Below are positions 9,644 to 17,514 of a DNA stretch of 64,000 nt, piece after piece. This stretch comes from UMGS755 sp045652815 (GTDB lineage Bacteria > Bacillota > Clostridia > UBA1381 > UBA9506): NCBI GenBank assembly GCA_045652815.1, contig JAZOLH010000088.1:34665-98664 (forward strand), written 5' to 3'. The translations under genes were made by a program, and so were the position numbers. The stretch's first letter is position 1. The number at the start of each line of letters is the position of its first letter. The notes below the pieces were generated by a model. It was not told the DNA's origin, made no database searches, and was given only the letters and a program-made list of their open reading frames with translations.

Positions 9644-10702
9644 TTAGTGTTTATCATTATACCACCAGTCACCATATTGCCAGATGTATAAATGATAGGG
9701 ATCGGGACTGATTTCGCCGTCATAGCCCTCTCTGTCCGGCGCAGGCATATACTTGGAAAGCGTCTGAATCTCACGCACCCAGTAACCTTCACCGGTTGTG
9801 GCGTTAATACGGTAACGGCCGTTCTGGATACATTGACCCATGCTGTCGGTTAAGATGCCGTATTGTCTCACGTCATAGGTAAAGGTATCAACACCTGTTT
9901 CTGTCACCCGACCAAACAAGCCCACATCAGGCGCAACACCCTGACCGCCACCTAAAATACCATACTGGTCCAGTTTCAAAATGATGCTGGTACCATCTTT
10001 TTTCACAAAGGTATCGCCGGCTCTTGCATTACGGTTATAGCGTGCCTGACCTTCATAAATGGTAATGGGCGGCCAACCTTCCTTGGTGGCCTCAGCGGTG
10101 CGGTATAAAATGGTCGCCGCCTGTCCTCTTGTCAATGTCATTCGGGGAGCAAAGGTGCCCTTGTCATCAATACCCGTAATAATGCCCTGACCATAAACAA
10201 CGCGGATGGCATATTGACGGGCAGAATTTGCTGTTTCATTAATATCAGGCACTGCATAGAAATAAGGCGCACTTGTTTTATAGGCACCCATACGCTGACA
10301 AACCGTGTAAATAATCTGTGCCATTTCTTCACGCGGGATCGGTGCACAGAAGGATTCTTCTGTGTTAAAATAGAGGCTATCATAGAACAGATAGCGGGAA
10401 AGACCCACTCTGTAAATCGCCTGCCACCAGGTTTCACCCGGCCAGGGACGCAGGTCACATTCGGGGTGAGCCAGGCGCAAAACAACAGTTAAAAATTCTG
10501 CTCTTGTCATCGGGTCATCGGGGCAGAACTCGTCTGCACTTTTACCAACAAACAGGCCTCTGTCAACCATCTCGGTGACCGTTTCATAAAACCAGTCGCC
10601 GCGTTTTACGTCTTTAAACTGGGTTTGTGCTGCAGTAGCAGTGGGCATAGCGCACACAAACAGTAAGCAAACTAAAATTAAGCTTATATATTTTTTCATC
10701 AT
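9644..10702 (-). CDS. Secreted S-layer homology (SLH) domain protein
   Basis: A 352-residue protein with an N-terminal signal peptide (MMKKYISLILVCLLF, cleavage near TATA). It then has three SLH repeats: about 30-85 (FKDVKRGDWFYETV ... PDDPMTRAEFLTVVLRL), a weaker one about 95-150, and about 165-215 (APRMTLTRGQAATILYR). SLH repeats bind pyruvylated wall polymers and anchor proteins to the cell surface. The C-terminal 130 residues are aromatic-rich beta-type sequence that I cannot assign to a family. The SGNH hydrolase gene lies 12 bases upstream, so the two may act together on the envelope. Confidence 0.85.
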   Translation of the reverse strand: MMKKYISLILVCLLFVCAMPTATAAQTQFKDVKRGDWFYETVTEMVDRGLFVGKSADEFCPDDPMTRAEFLTVVLRLAHPECDLRPWPGETWWQAIYRVGLSRYLFYDSLYFNTEESFCAPIPREEMAQIIYTVCQRMGAYKTSAPYFYAVPDINETANSARQYAIRVVYGQGIITGIDDKGTFAPRMTLTRGQAATILYRTAEATKEGWPPITIYEGQARYNRNARAGDTFVKKDGTSIILKLDQYGILGGGQGVAPDVGLFGRVTETGVDTFTYDVRQYGILTDSMGQCIQNGRYRINATTGEGYWVREIQTLSKYMPAPDREGYDGEISPDPYHLYIWQYGDWWYNDKH

Positions 10703-10714
10703 AATCCCCCGTGA

Positions 10715-11362
10715 CTATTTGCTGAAATCAAAACCAATGGCTTTTAAAAACGCCTTGGCAATCAGCATAGAACCTGCCTGATTGGGATGCACTCTATCCC
10801 AAGCAATATTGGTGGAATGGCGCACGCCGCAGAACTCTGCAAACACTTTCTGCAAATCAATAAAAATCGCACCGTGTTTTTCTGCCACCTTTTTCATCAC
10901 CGCACCATATTCATCCATGCGGGCACGCATAGCGTCTTCGGTATTGGCTTCAATGTAATAAGGTGTCATCATAATGATGCCCTTTACCTTGCCTTTAATC
11001 TTGGCAATCATGGCCTCTAAATTTGCCTCATAGGTTTCGAGTGATGTGTGAGCTTCGTGGAATGCCAAAGAGTCAAACTGACGCCAAACATCGTTAATGC
11101 CGATGCAAATAGAGACCCAGTCGGGGTTTAATTCGGTTACATCTCTATCAAAGCGTTCGAGTAGCATACGGCTGTTGTGACCATCCATACCGGAGTTGGT
11201 CACACGGATGTGCAGTTCGGGATAAAAAGAAGTTAAAAAACTATCCACCAGATGCACATAACCATCGCCTAAACCTCTTCCTTCACCAACGGGAGAAAAA
11301 CTACCCATATCGGTGACGGAGTCACCTGCAAATACAATTCTATCACCATGTTCTAATAACAT
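10715..11362 (-). CDS. SGNH/GDSL-family esterase
   Basis: A 215-residue serine esterase/lipase-fold protein. Block I is VFAGDSVTDMG (nucleophile Ser). GMDGHNSRM gives the oxyanion Gly/Asn, CIGINDVWRQ is block III (Asn), and WDRVHPNQAG supplies the Asp/His pair. No signal peptide is visible, so it should be cytoplasmic. Family members deacetylate sugars or hydrolyse esters; the substrate cannot be read from the sequence. It has an AAAGGAC ribosome site and lies directly before the SLH gene. Confidence 0.85.
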   Translation of the reverse strand: MLLEHGDRIVFAGDSVTDMGSFSPVGEGRGLGDGYVHLVDSFLTSFYPELHIRVTNSGMDGHNSRMLLERFDRDVTELNPDWVSICIGINDVWRQFDSLAFHEAHTSLETYEANLEAMIAKIKGKVKGIIMMTPYYIEANTEDAMRARMDEYGAVMKKVAEKHGAIFIDLQKVFAEFCGVRHSTNIAWDRVHPNQAGSMLIAKAFLKAIGFDFSK

Positions 11363-11470
11363 TTTTTCATCGTCCTTTCGATTTAAAAACTCTTCTTACA
11401 TTATCCACCCAAACAAAAAGTTTGTCAAGGGGGAAAGAGGAAATCGATAATTAAAAGTCTTCTTAAAAAG

Positions 11471-11863
11471 CTAGTTATATTCGCTCGTTTCCATTTGTCC
11501 GCAAAGCATATTGAAAAAACCAAATTTCTCGTAAAAAGGCTTTAATTTTTCATCATAGACAACAGAAATTATATATATGTGCAATTCCTTTAGATGAGCG
11601 ATCATCTTATGCATCAATTCTGTGCCTATCCCCCAGCCTTGATAATCGGGATGAACCATCAAATCCTGAATATAGGCATCTGTCACACCGTTTGATACGG
11701 AATCGACATAACCGATCAGCTTGTTCTCGTCATATACGGCAATATGATAAAAAGACTGAAGCATTGGGTTATTATATTCTTTCTCCATCCTGTTCCAGCC
11801 AACAGATTCACGCAAATCTCCCAGTTGTTTAGAAGAAACCTGCTTGTTATATTCATACATCAT
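11471..11863 (-). CDS. GNAT-family N-acetyltransferase
   Basis: A 130-residue acetyl-CoA-dependent acetyltransferase. The acetyl-CoA pyrophosphate loop is seen in HPDYQGWGIGTELM (Q-x-x-G-x-G type). A preceding beta strand IQDLMVHP and a C-terminal FYEKFGF motif complete the fold. The substrate is unknown. Its ATG overlaps the stop of the upstream four-helix-bundle gene by four bases (ATGA), so the two are translationally coupled. That is an unusual partnership. Confidence 0.85.
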   Translation of the reverse strand: MMYEYNKQVSSKQLGDLRESVGWNRMEKEYNNPMLQSFYHIAVYDENKLIGYVDSVSNGVTDAYIQDLMVHPDYQGWGIGTELMHKMIAHLKELHIYIISVVYDEKLKPFYEKFGFFNMLCGQMETSEYN

Positions 11864-12201
11864 TTCGCATTTTCCTTTGCTGTGTTAATGGATGAAATCA
11901 GCATTTTGCGGATTGTTCCGCAACTATGTAAAAGTTCAGCATTCTCCAATAGAATCCCTGCCTTTTGCATTAATTCAAGCCAGTATTCGGTTTCATAACA
12001 CTCTTTTAAGGATATTTGAAGTTTAGATATAAAATCTGCTCTGCTTTGTGCATATTTTGCTTCTCTGATATTAGCACCTATACTCGTTGCACTTCGCTCT
12101 AATTGATTGACAATAGAATAATGTCCTTTTATGTTTTCTCCTAGCTTCAAAATTGCAACCGCAAAGTCCATTGAAAGTTCCGCTAATTTGTTTTCTTTCA
12201 T
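11860..12201 (-). CDS. Four-helix bundle protein (23S rRNA intervening-sequence / bAvd-like family)
   Basis: A 113-residue all-helical protein. MDFAVAILKLGENIKG, followed by IVNQLERSATSIGANIREA and LQISLKECYETEYWLELM, matches the four-helix-bundle family first seen inside 23S rRNA intervening sequences. That family is related to the accessory protein of diversity-generating retroelements. I start it at ATG 12201 with a GAGGTG site; the open frame continues upstream but without a ribosome site. Such proteins form basic oligomers thought to bind nucleic acid; the role of stand-alone copies is unsettled. It sits directly beside an array of short palindromes (12250-12412) and a tRNA-Leu. Confidence 0.85.
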   Translation of the reverse strand: MKENKLAELSMDFAVAILKLGENIKGHYSIVNQLERSATSIGANIREAKYAQSRADFISKLQISLKECYETEYWLELMQKAGILLENAELLHSCGTIRKMLISSINTAKENAK

Positions 12202-12249
12202 TCGAAACACCTCAATCTCATTATAACACAAAACCAAAATTTTGCAATT

Positions 12250-12412
12250 ATGAAATCGTGCGAAGCACGATGAAATCCAAATAAATTTGGATGAAATCAA
12301 AGCCTCAAGGCTTTGATGAAATTAAATCCGTCCTTCTTCGCCCGCAGGCGATTTCATCTGCGGAACAGATTTCATCCACGATAGTGGATTTCTTCCGTCG
12401 CAGACGGATTTA
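12250..12412. repeat. Array of seven short palindromes spaced by ATGAAAT/ATTTCAT heptamers
   Basis: ATGAAAT occurs at 12250, 12270, 12291 and 12316, and its reverse complement ATTTCAT at 12351 and 12369, with a variant (ATTTCTT) at 12388. Between the heptamers lie unrelated perfect palindromes: TCGTGC-GAA-GCACGA, CCAAAT-AA-ATTTGG, CAAAGCC-TCAA-GGCTTTG, TCGCC-CGCA-GGCGA, TCTG-CGGAA-CAGA, CCAC-GATA-GTGG and CCGTC-GCA-GACGG. A 10-bp outer stem (12323-12332 with 12403-12412) encloses the second half. No protein can be read across it. Confidence 0.85.
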
Positions 12413-12417
12413 GTTGA

Positions 12418-12455
12418 AAAAAAGAGAGATTTCAAAACTGAAATCTCTCTTTTTT
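12418..12455 (-). terminator. Terminator of tRNA-Leu
   Basis: On the minus strand the inverted repeat AGAGAGATTTCA/TGAAATCTCTCT with a short loop is followed by a T run; it lies directly 3' of the tRNA. Confidence 0.8.
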
Positions 12456-12456
12456 C

Positions 12457-12543
12457 TGGTGCGGATAAGAGGACTTGAACCTCCACGAGATTGCTCCCAC
12501 TAGCACCTGAAGCTAGCGCGTCTGCCAATTCCGCCATATCCGC
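12457..12543 (-). tRNA. tRNA-Leu(CAG)
   Basis: Read on the minus strand, the acceptor arms GCGGATA and TATCCGC pair, and the CCA end is encoded (12457-12459). The anticodon arm is CTAGC-TTCAGGT-GCTAG, giving anticodon CAG. A long variable arm and GGTTCAAGTCC T-arm complete a class II tRNA. The 250 bases upstream (12544-12792) hold only promoter-like AT-rich sequence. Confidence 0.95.
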
Positions 12544-12693
12544 AAATCGCTATTCACTTGAACAACGTAGTTTATTTTAGCACAACTTTTTCCCCTTGTC
12601 AACCCTTTTTTTCGTTTTTCTTCATCTTTTTTTAATTTTTCTCCTGTATCATTACAGGAATGTTTCATTTCCTTATCCTTTCTGTGATATTGG

Positions 12694-12722
12694 TTGAAAT
12701 TGCGGAAAACATAGTATATAAT
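12694..12722 (+). promoter_or_regulatory. Promoter of stalk-domain protein gene
   Basis: TTGAAA (12694-12699), 17-base spacer, perfect TATAAT (12717-12722), about 70 bases before the start at 12793. Confidence 0.75.
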
Positions 12723-12792
12723 TGACCTAAACTATAAAATGGGTTAATTGTAAGCTTTGATATAGTCCTAAACGGAAGGAGACTTTGGAAGT

Positions 12793-14271
12793 ATGAAAAG
12801 AATACTCGCTCTTTTTCTTATTTTACTGTTGCTTCCCATTCTGCCCGCTCAGGCTGACGAAATGTTCACCGTTGTGTCTAAAGACATCACCGTAACCTAT
12901 AACGGTGAGGAAGTGTTATTCCCCGATGCCGCACCGCTCATCCAGAACGGCAAAACTTTAGTGCCCGTTCGTCCCATTATGGAGCGCGCGAAACTGATTG
13001 TAGATTGGAACGGTGACACCCGTACCGTGACCGCCAAAAACGATGACCTTTTCATCACCATGAAAATTGATGACAAAAACGCCACGGTGACCAAGGGCGC
13101 CGAAATGAAAACCTACATTTTGGAAGAACCAGCCCGCATTATTCAAAACCGCACCTACGTGCCCATCCGCTTTTTAGCGGAAAGTTTAGGCACAAAGGTG
13201 AACTGGAATCCCAACGCCCGTGAAGTTGTCATCATCGACACGGAAGAATGGAAAGCCGAAATTAAAGAAGAATCTGACTTTTTGGGCGATTTCATTGATT
13301 TGCCCATCTCCCCGCAAACGCCTTACACCCAAAACATCAGCGGCGAATTTCGTTACAAAGCCGATGCCAAAAGTTTAATCACCACAGATGGCACCGTTTC
13401 CCTGAAAAAAGACGTGGAACTTTCCTTTGTAGGTGCAGGCGTGTTTGACGGTACCAACACAGGTTATTTCATCTCGGTTGACACCGATTTATCCGCTCTG
13501 GCGGGATTTTTCCACGATACCTTAACCATCGATGAACTGGAAAAACTGCAGGGCCCTTGCACCCTCGATTTCGATGTTATCATTGATAAAGATCAGAATC
13601 TCTATGTAAAAAGTGCCCGCATCAAGCAGGTACTTTCAGACCTTGGCCGCACCAAAATGGCAGAAGCCTTAGGCGATCATTATATTAAGGTGCCTGCCGA
13701 TGAGCGCTTTAACGAACAGGAACTTGATGTTTTAGTTCGTGCTTCTGCCGAAGGTAAAAGCCGCTGGGATCTTGTAGAAGATTTCATTGAAAAAGATAAT
13801 ATGATTTTTAGCCAAAGTGCCCTTTTGCTCGATTCTTCACTGGCAGAATACAGCCGCCTTTATTCTAAAAAAACAACCCGTGTTTCTGTTCCCTCCAAAA
13901 ACGCAAAAATGTGGGAACTGATATCAGGCGAAACCGCCCACGGTGAAACTGCGCTGACCCTGCTTAAAATGCTCAGCACAGGCACAAACTTCCCCGCAAC
14001 ACCTGCTGTTTTAACTGCGCAGAAAGATCATTTAATCGATGATAATGCCAGCGTTAAAACAAATCTTGCCATCACCGTTAAGGATCAAATGGTAAGCCGC
14101 TCACAGATAACCGTTAACATCTCAACGCCCCACCGTGCCAAAAATGCGATGTCACTTTATTTTAATTTCGGCAGTTCCGCAGGCAAGTTTAATGAAAAAA
14201 CCGACCATCCTATCACATTACCCGAGCAGGTGATTTTAGAATCTGACCTGCGCCGCGTAACAGAATCATAA
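12793..14271 (+). CDS. Secreted stalk-domain (copper amine oxidase N-terminal-like) protein
   Basis: A 492-residue protein with a clear signal peptide (MKRILALFLILLLLPIL, cleavage near AQA). Residues about 40-155 contain the paired CuAO-N/stalk unit: LVPVRPIMERAKLIVDW, then RTYVPIRFLAESLGTKVNW. The remaining 330 residues have no family that I recognise; they include many charged beta-type stretches and repeated KSLITTDGTVSL-like segments. No enzyme core of an amine oxidase is present, so it should be read as a surface protein of unknown role. The next gene follows by 12 bases and is probably co-transcribed. Confidence 0.8.
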   Translation: MKRILALFLILLLLPILPAQADEMFTVVSKDITVTYNGEEVLFPDAAPLIQNGKTLVPVRPIMERAKLIVDWNGDTRTVTAKNDDLFITMKIDDKNATVTKGAEMKTYILEEPARIIQNRTYVPIRFLAESLGTKVNWNPNAREVVIIDTEEWKAEIKEESDFLGDFIDLPISPQTPYTQNISGEFRYKADAKSLITTDGTVSLKKDVELSFVGAGVFDGTNTGYFISVDTDLSALAGFFHDTLTIDELEKLQGPCTLDFDVIIDKDQNLYVKSARIKQVLSDLGRTKMAEALGDHYIKVPADERFNEQELDVLVRASAEGKSRWDLVEDFIEKDNMIFSQSALLLDSSLAEYSRLYSKKTTRVSVPSKNAKMWELISGETAHGETALTLLKMLSTGTNFPATPAVLTAQKDHLIDDNASVKTNLAITVKDQMVSRSQITVNISTPHRAKNAMSLYFNFGSSAGKFNEKTDHPITLPEQVILESDLRRVTES

Positions 14272-14283
14272 GGGGGAGATTAT

Positions 14284-14637
14284 ATGTCTAAAAAAGTAAA
14301 AACCCTGCTCATCACATCTGCCTTGGCAGGCGCTGCCTCTTCGGCGGCACTTTGGTTTATCCGTAAGCAGAAGCAAAAAGAACTCATTTACCGTTTAGAA
14401 CTCTCCGGCACAACGGAAAAAGGAAAACCCGTTGATGCCGAAACACTCACCGAGTACCTTGAAACCTTGGGGAGAGAACAGGGTTTTGCAGTTTCCGGCG
14501 GTAAAATCAGCATTGAAGAAGATAAGGGCTTTGTGTTCTTCTTCGCATCTTCAGGCCCTCTGCCCCTTGCAGACCTTGGCGAACAAATTAAAACCAAATT
14601 CAATCTGGCAACCTGCTCTTGCCGATTGGAGAAATAA
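14284..14637 (+). CDS. Small membrane-anchored protein of unknown function
   Basis: 117 residues. A single hydrophobic segment at about 7-24 (LLITSALAGAASSAALWF) is flanked by lysines, which suggests an N-terminal membrane anchor. The soluble part reads RLELSGTTEKGKPVDAETL and ends in a Cys-containing strand. I do not recognise a family. It has a GGGGGAG ribosome site, follows the stalk-domain gene by 12 bases, and is closed by the bidirectional terminator at 14639-14670. Confidence 0.7.
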   Translation: MSKKVKTLLITSALAGAASSAALWFIRKQKQKELIYRLELSGTTEKGKPVDAETLTEYLETLGREQGFAVSGGKISIEEDKGFVFFFASSGPLPLADLGEQIKTKFNLATCSCRLEK

Positions 14638-14638
14638 T

Positions 14639-14670
14639 AAAAGCGTTGTGGCAATCGCCACAACGCTTTT
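14639..14670. terminator. Bidirectional terminator
   Basis: AAAAGCGTTGTGGC (14639-14652) pairs with GCCACAACGCTTTT across an AATC loop; A and T runs on both sides let it serve the plus gene and the convergent tadA. Confidence 0.85.
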
Positions 14671-15104
14671 TATCTTCTCTCCGCAAAAAATGTTTTTAAA
14701 ATCTCGGCGCAGGGCTCTTCCATAATGCCGCCATAGACTTCGATGCCTGTGCCATTTAGCAAATCCAATTTACCACCACAGGCACCTGCCGCGGCATCAT
14801 AGGCCCCGAAATACACTCTCTCGGGACGGGCGAGAAGTATCGCACCCGCACACATAGGGCAGGGCTCTAAGGTGACATATAAAGAGCATCCTGTCAGGCG
14901 TTTTGTGCCCAGTTTATCGATGGCTTCCTGCATCACAAGGCACTCGGCGTGGGTTAAAATATTGCCGCTTTGTTCGGTTCGGTTGTGATTTTGGCAAATC
15001 ACTTCGCCATCTTTCACCAGCACCGCACCAACGGGCACTTCCCCCGCCTCTGCGGCTTTTTGTGCCTGTAAAAGTGCCAGTTCCATCCACGGATTTTTCA
15101 TCAT
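14670..15104 (-). CDS. tadA: tRNA-specific adenosine deaminase
   Basis: A 144-residue zinc deaminase that converts A34 of tRNA-Arg(ACG) to inosine. HAECLVMQ gives the zinc His and catalytic Glu; PCPMCAGAI gives the two zinc cysteines. VGAVLVKDGEVI and HNRTEQSGNILTHAE form the substrate pocket typical of TadA rather than of cytidine or guanine deaminases. Its start overlaps the end of the rRNA methylase gene by four bases, so the two RNA-modification genes are coupled. Confidence 0.92.
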   Translation of the reverse strand: MMKNPWMELALLQAQKAAEAGEVPVGAVLVKDGEVICQNHNRTEQSGNILTHAECLVMQEAIDKLGTKRLTGCSLYVTLEPCPMCAGAILLARPERVYFGAYDAAAGACGGKLDLLNGTGIEVYGGIMEEPCAEILKTFFAERR

Positions 15105-15880
15105 AAACGTCCCCTCGCTTTCGCGGTTTCAAACAAAAGGATCGCCGCTGCGGCTGCCACGTTTAAGGATTCGGCACTGCCTGCCATAGGGATTTTTACC
15201 ACATGATCCGCAAGGGATAAAACTTCCTCAGAAACCCCGTTTGCCTCATTGCCAACGGTGATGATGGTGTTCTCTTGGCTCTGTTCCTCGCCCAAAGTCA
15301 CCGCCTTATCAGACAGGGCAGAAACCGTCAGCGCAAAGCCCTTTTTCTGCAGGGCGGCAATTTGTTCTGCCGTTACATCGGTAAAAATATTAATATGAAA
15401 CAGTGAGCCCATGGTTGAGCGCACCAGTTTGGGGCTAAACACATCCACGCTTTCAGGTGACAGCATCACCCCATCAAACCCCAGTGCATCGGCCGAGCGG
15501 ATGATAGAGCCAACATTACCCGGGTCGCGCACACGGTCACAATACACATAGAGACCGCCATCGGGCAATTCTTTTTGCGCAGGCAGGGCGCAGATACACA
15601 AAATGCCCTGCGGGGTTTTGGTATCCGCCATTTTTTCAAAGAGCCGCTGGGGCACACGGTAAACGGTCATATCGTCAAAATGTGCTTCAATCTCGGCAGG
15701 CACGCTATAGTCCTGACTGATAACAACAGTCTGCACTTTGTAAGCCGAAGTCAGCGCCCATAAAACACTCATAGCGCCTTCTACCAAAAATGCGCCATAG
15801 CGCTCACGATATTTCTTTTCTTTTAAAGATGCCGCCTGTTTCACAATCTTATGGTCGGCACTGGTAATGTCTAACAGCAT
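15101..15880 (-). CDS. TrmH/SpoU-family RNA 2'-O-methyltransferase
   Basis: A 259-residue SPOUT methyltransferase. The N-terminal substrate-binding domain carries KEKKYRERYGAFLVEG. The knotted catalytic domain has YVYCDRVRDPGNVGSIIRSA (motif 1, catalytic Arg/Asn), ITVGNEANGVSEEV (motif 2) and IPMAGSAESLNVAAAAAILL (motif 3), all complete. It probably methylates 23S rRNA or a tRNA; the target nucleotide cannot be told. Coupled with tadA. Confidence 0.92.
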   Translation of the reverse strand: MLLDITSADHKIVKQAASLKEKKYRERYGAFLVEGAMSVLWALTSAYKVQTVVISQDYSVPAEIEAHFDDMTVYRVPQRLFEKMADTKTPQGILCICALPAQKELPDGGLYVYCDRVRDPGNVGSIIRSADALGFDGVMLSPESVDVFSPKLVRSTMGSLFHINIFTDVTAEQIAALQKKGFALTVSALSDKAVTLGEEQSQENTIITVGNEANGVSEEVLSLADHVVKIPMAGSAESLNVAAAAAILLFETAKARGRL

Positions 15881-16019
15881 GGGTCTCTCCCCTTTAACCT
15901 TAATACTGCTTTCAGTATATCACACTCGCATATTTTTTTCAACCGATTCACCTTTTTTTGTTGATTTTCAGGTGCCAATATAGTAAAATTAAACTATACG
16001 GAAAAATAAGGAGTTTGTT

Positions 16020-16580
16020 ATGAAAAAGAACATTTGGGAAAATGTATATTATAGACTGACTGACCCTATCGAAATCAAACTGGCGATTTTATATACCCTG
16101 TCTTATGCCCACATCCCCATGAGCGATGTGGAGCTGAAACATTGTATGTTAGAAGGTACCAGCGTTGACTTTTTGGAACTGTGCGACGTTTTAATGCTGG
16201 TGCAGGAAGAAAATTATATTAAAACCGTCTTTCGTGATGAAATGGATAAACTGGCTCTGACAGCCTCCGGCGAAGATGCCATTTCTATGTTTGAAGATAA
16301 ACTGCTCCCCAGCGTGAAAGAAAACCTGAAAAACGCGGTGGATAAGTTCTATCAGAATGAACAGAGTCGCAAATCCATCCGTTGTGATTTGATTCCCCTT
16401 TCGGGCAATCAGTTCAGCGTGGATTTAGAATATAAAGAAGGTAAAAACACCCTGCTTGCCCTTTCTCTCTTTGCAGGTAGCAAGCAACGTGCCCTTTCTA
16501 TGTGCCGCGCATTTCGTAAAAACCCCTATGATTTTTATGAAAAAATCAGCGCACTGTTTGAAGAAGAAACCGAAGAATAA
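16020..16580 (+). CDS. DUF4364 family protein (winged-helix-like)
   Basis: A 186-residue cytoplasmic protein. The N-terminal 75 residues (PIEIKLAILYTLSYAHIPMS, then a helix pair and a KTVFRDEMDKLALTASGE wing) look like a winged helix. The C-terminal half contains alternating strands and a FRKNPYDFYEKI helix. This fits DUF4364, a Clostridia family of presumed regulators with no proven target. It has an AAGGAG site and precedes trxB by 18 bases, so co-transcription is likely. Confidence 0.8.
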   Translation: MKKNIWENVYYRLTDPIEIKLAILYTLSYAHIPMSDVELKHCMLEGTSVDFLELCDVLMLVQEENYIKTVFRDEMDKLALTASGEDAISMFEDKLLPSVKENLKNAVDKFYQNEQSRKSIRCDLIPLSGNQFSVDLEYKEGKNTLLALSLFAGSKQRALSMCRAFRKNPYDFYEKISALFEEETEE

Positions 16581-16598
16581 AAAGAGGAGAATCTCATT

Positions 16599-17513
16599 AT
16601 GTATGATGTTATTATCGGTGGCGGCGGCCCTGCAGGCCTTTGCGCCGCGCTATATTCCGCCCGTGCCGGTCTTAAAACTTTAGTGTTAGAAGAAATGTTT
16701 GCAGGGGGACAGATGTCCACCACCACAACCCTTGAGAACTATATCGGTTTCCCCGGCGGCATTGATGCCATTACCCTTGCTATGCAGATGGAACAGCAGG
16801 CAAAGGAAGCCGGTGCCGAAATCCGCTATGATTCCATTGCAGAACTTCATTTAGAAGGTGACGAAAAAGAAGTTGTCACCGCTAAAGAAACTTTAAAAAC
16901 CAAAACTTTTATCGCTTGTATGGGTGCAAAACCCCGTATGCTGGGCGTTCCCGGTGAAGAAGCGTTCCGCGGTCTGGGTGTGTCTTACTGTGCCACTTGC
17001 GATGGTGCCCTCTACAAAGGCAAAACCGTTGCTGTTATCGGCGGTGGCGACACAGCCTTAGAAGATGCGCTGTTTTTAGCCCGCTACTGCGAAAAAGTAT
17101 ATCTGATTCACCGCCGCGACGCATTCCGTGGTGCTCACGTTTTGGCTGAGCAGGTGAAAAAGCAGGAAAAAGTTGAACTGGTTTTAAACTCCACCGTTTC
17201 AAAAATTACGGGGGATGCCAAAGTGCAGGCCCTCACCGTTGAAAATAAAATAGATGGCACATCAAAAGAACTCCCCATTGATGGCGTGTTCGTTGCCGTT
17301 GGCACTGCACCGGGCAACAGTCTGGTGGAAGGTAAACTGAACTTAAACGAGCAGGGCTACGTGATCACCAACGAGGAAATGGAAACTTCTGTAGCCGGTG
17401 TTTACTGTGCAGGTGACCTGCGTGTTAAACCCCTCCGTCAGGTGATTACCGCCGCTGCAGACGGTGCCATTGCATCCTATTCCGCTCTGCGCTATATTGA
17501 AAGCAACCGCTAG
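16599..17513 (+). CDS. trxB: Thioredoxin reductase
   Basis: A 304-residue FAD/NADPH disulfide reductase. The N-terminal FAD loop is GGGGPAGLCAALYSARAG, the redox-active pair is CATC in YCATCDGALYKG (about residues 132-135), and the NADPH loop is GGGDTALEDALFLA. The C-terminal AGDLRVKPLRQVITAAADG closes the FAD site. It keeps thioredoxin reduced. The GTG/ATG choice is settled by the GAGGAG site before ATG 16599. It converges with murA, with one base between the stops. Confidence 0.95.
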   Translation: MYDVIIGGGGPAGLCAALYSARAGLKTLVLEEMFAGGQMSTTTTLENYIGFPGGIDAITLAMQMEQQAKEAGAEIRYDSIAELHLEGDEKEVVTAKETLKTKTFIACMGAKPRMLGVPGEEAFRGLGVSYCATCDGALYKGKTVAVIGGGDTALEDALFLARYCEKVYLIHRRDAFRGAHVLAEQVKKQEKVELVLNSTVSKITGDAKVQALTVENKIDGTSKELPIDGVFVAVGTAPGNSLVEGKLNLNEQGYVITNEEMETSVAGVYCAGDLRVKPLRQVITAAADGAIASYSALRYIESNR

Positions 17514-17514
17514 T

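Noticed and set aside
12250..12412. CRISPR array
   Set aside because: The constant unit is only seven bases and flips orientation midway, and the intervals are palindromes of 10-18 bases. No cas gene is present.
12322..12537. Open frame on the minus strand over tRNA-Leu and the palindrome array
   Set aside because: It reads through a clear tRNA and hairpins and has no ribosome site; it is a shadow of the RNA gene.
14639..14670. Transposon end
   Set aside because: The inverted repeat is an ordinary bidirectional terminator between convergent genes.
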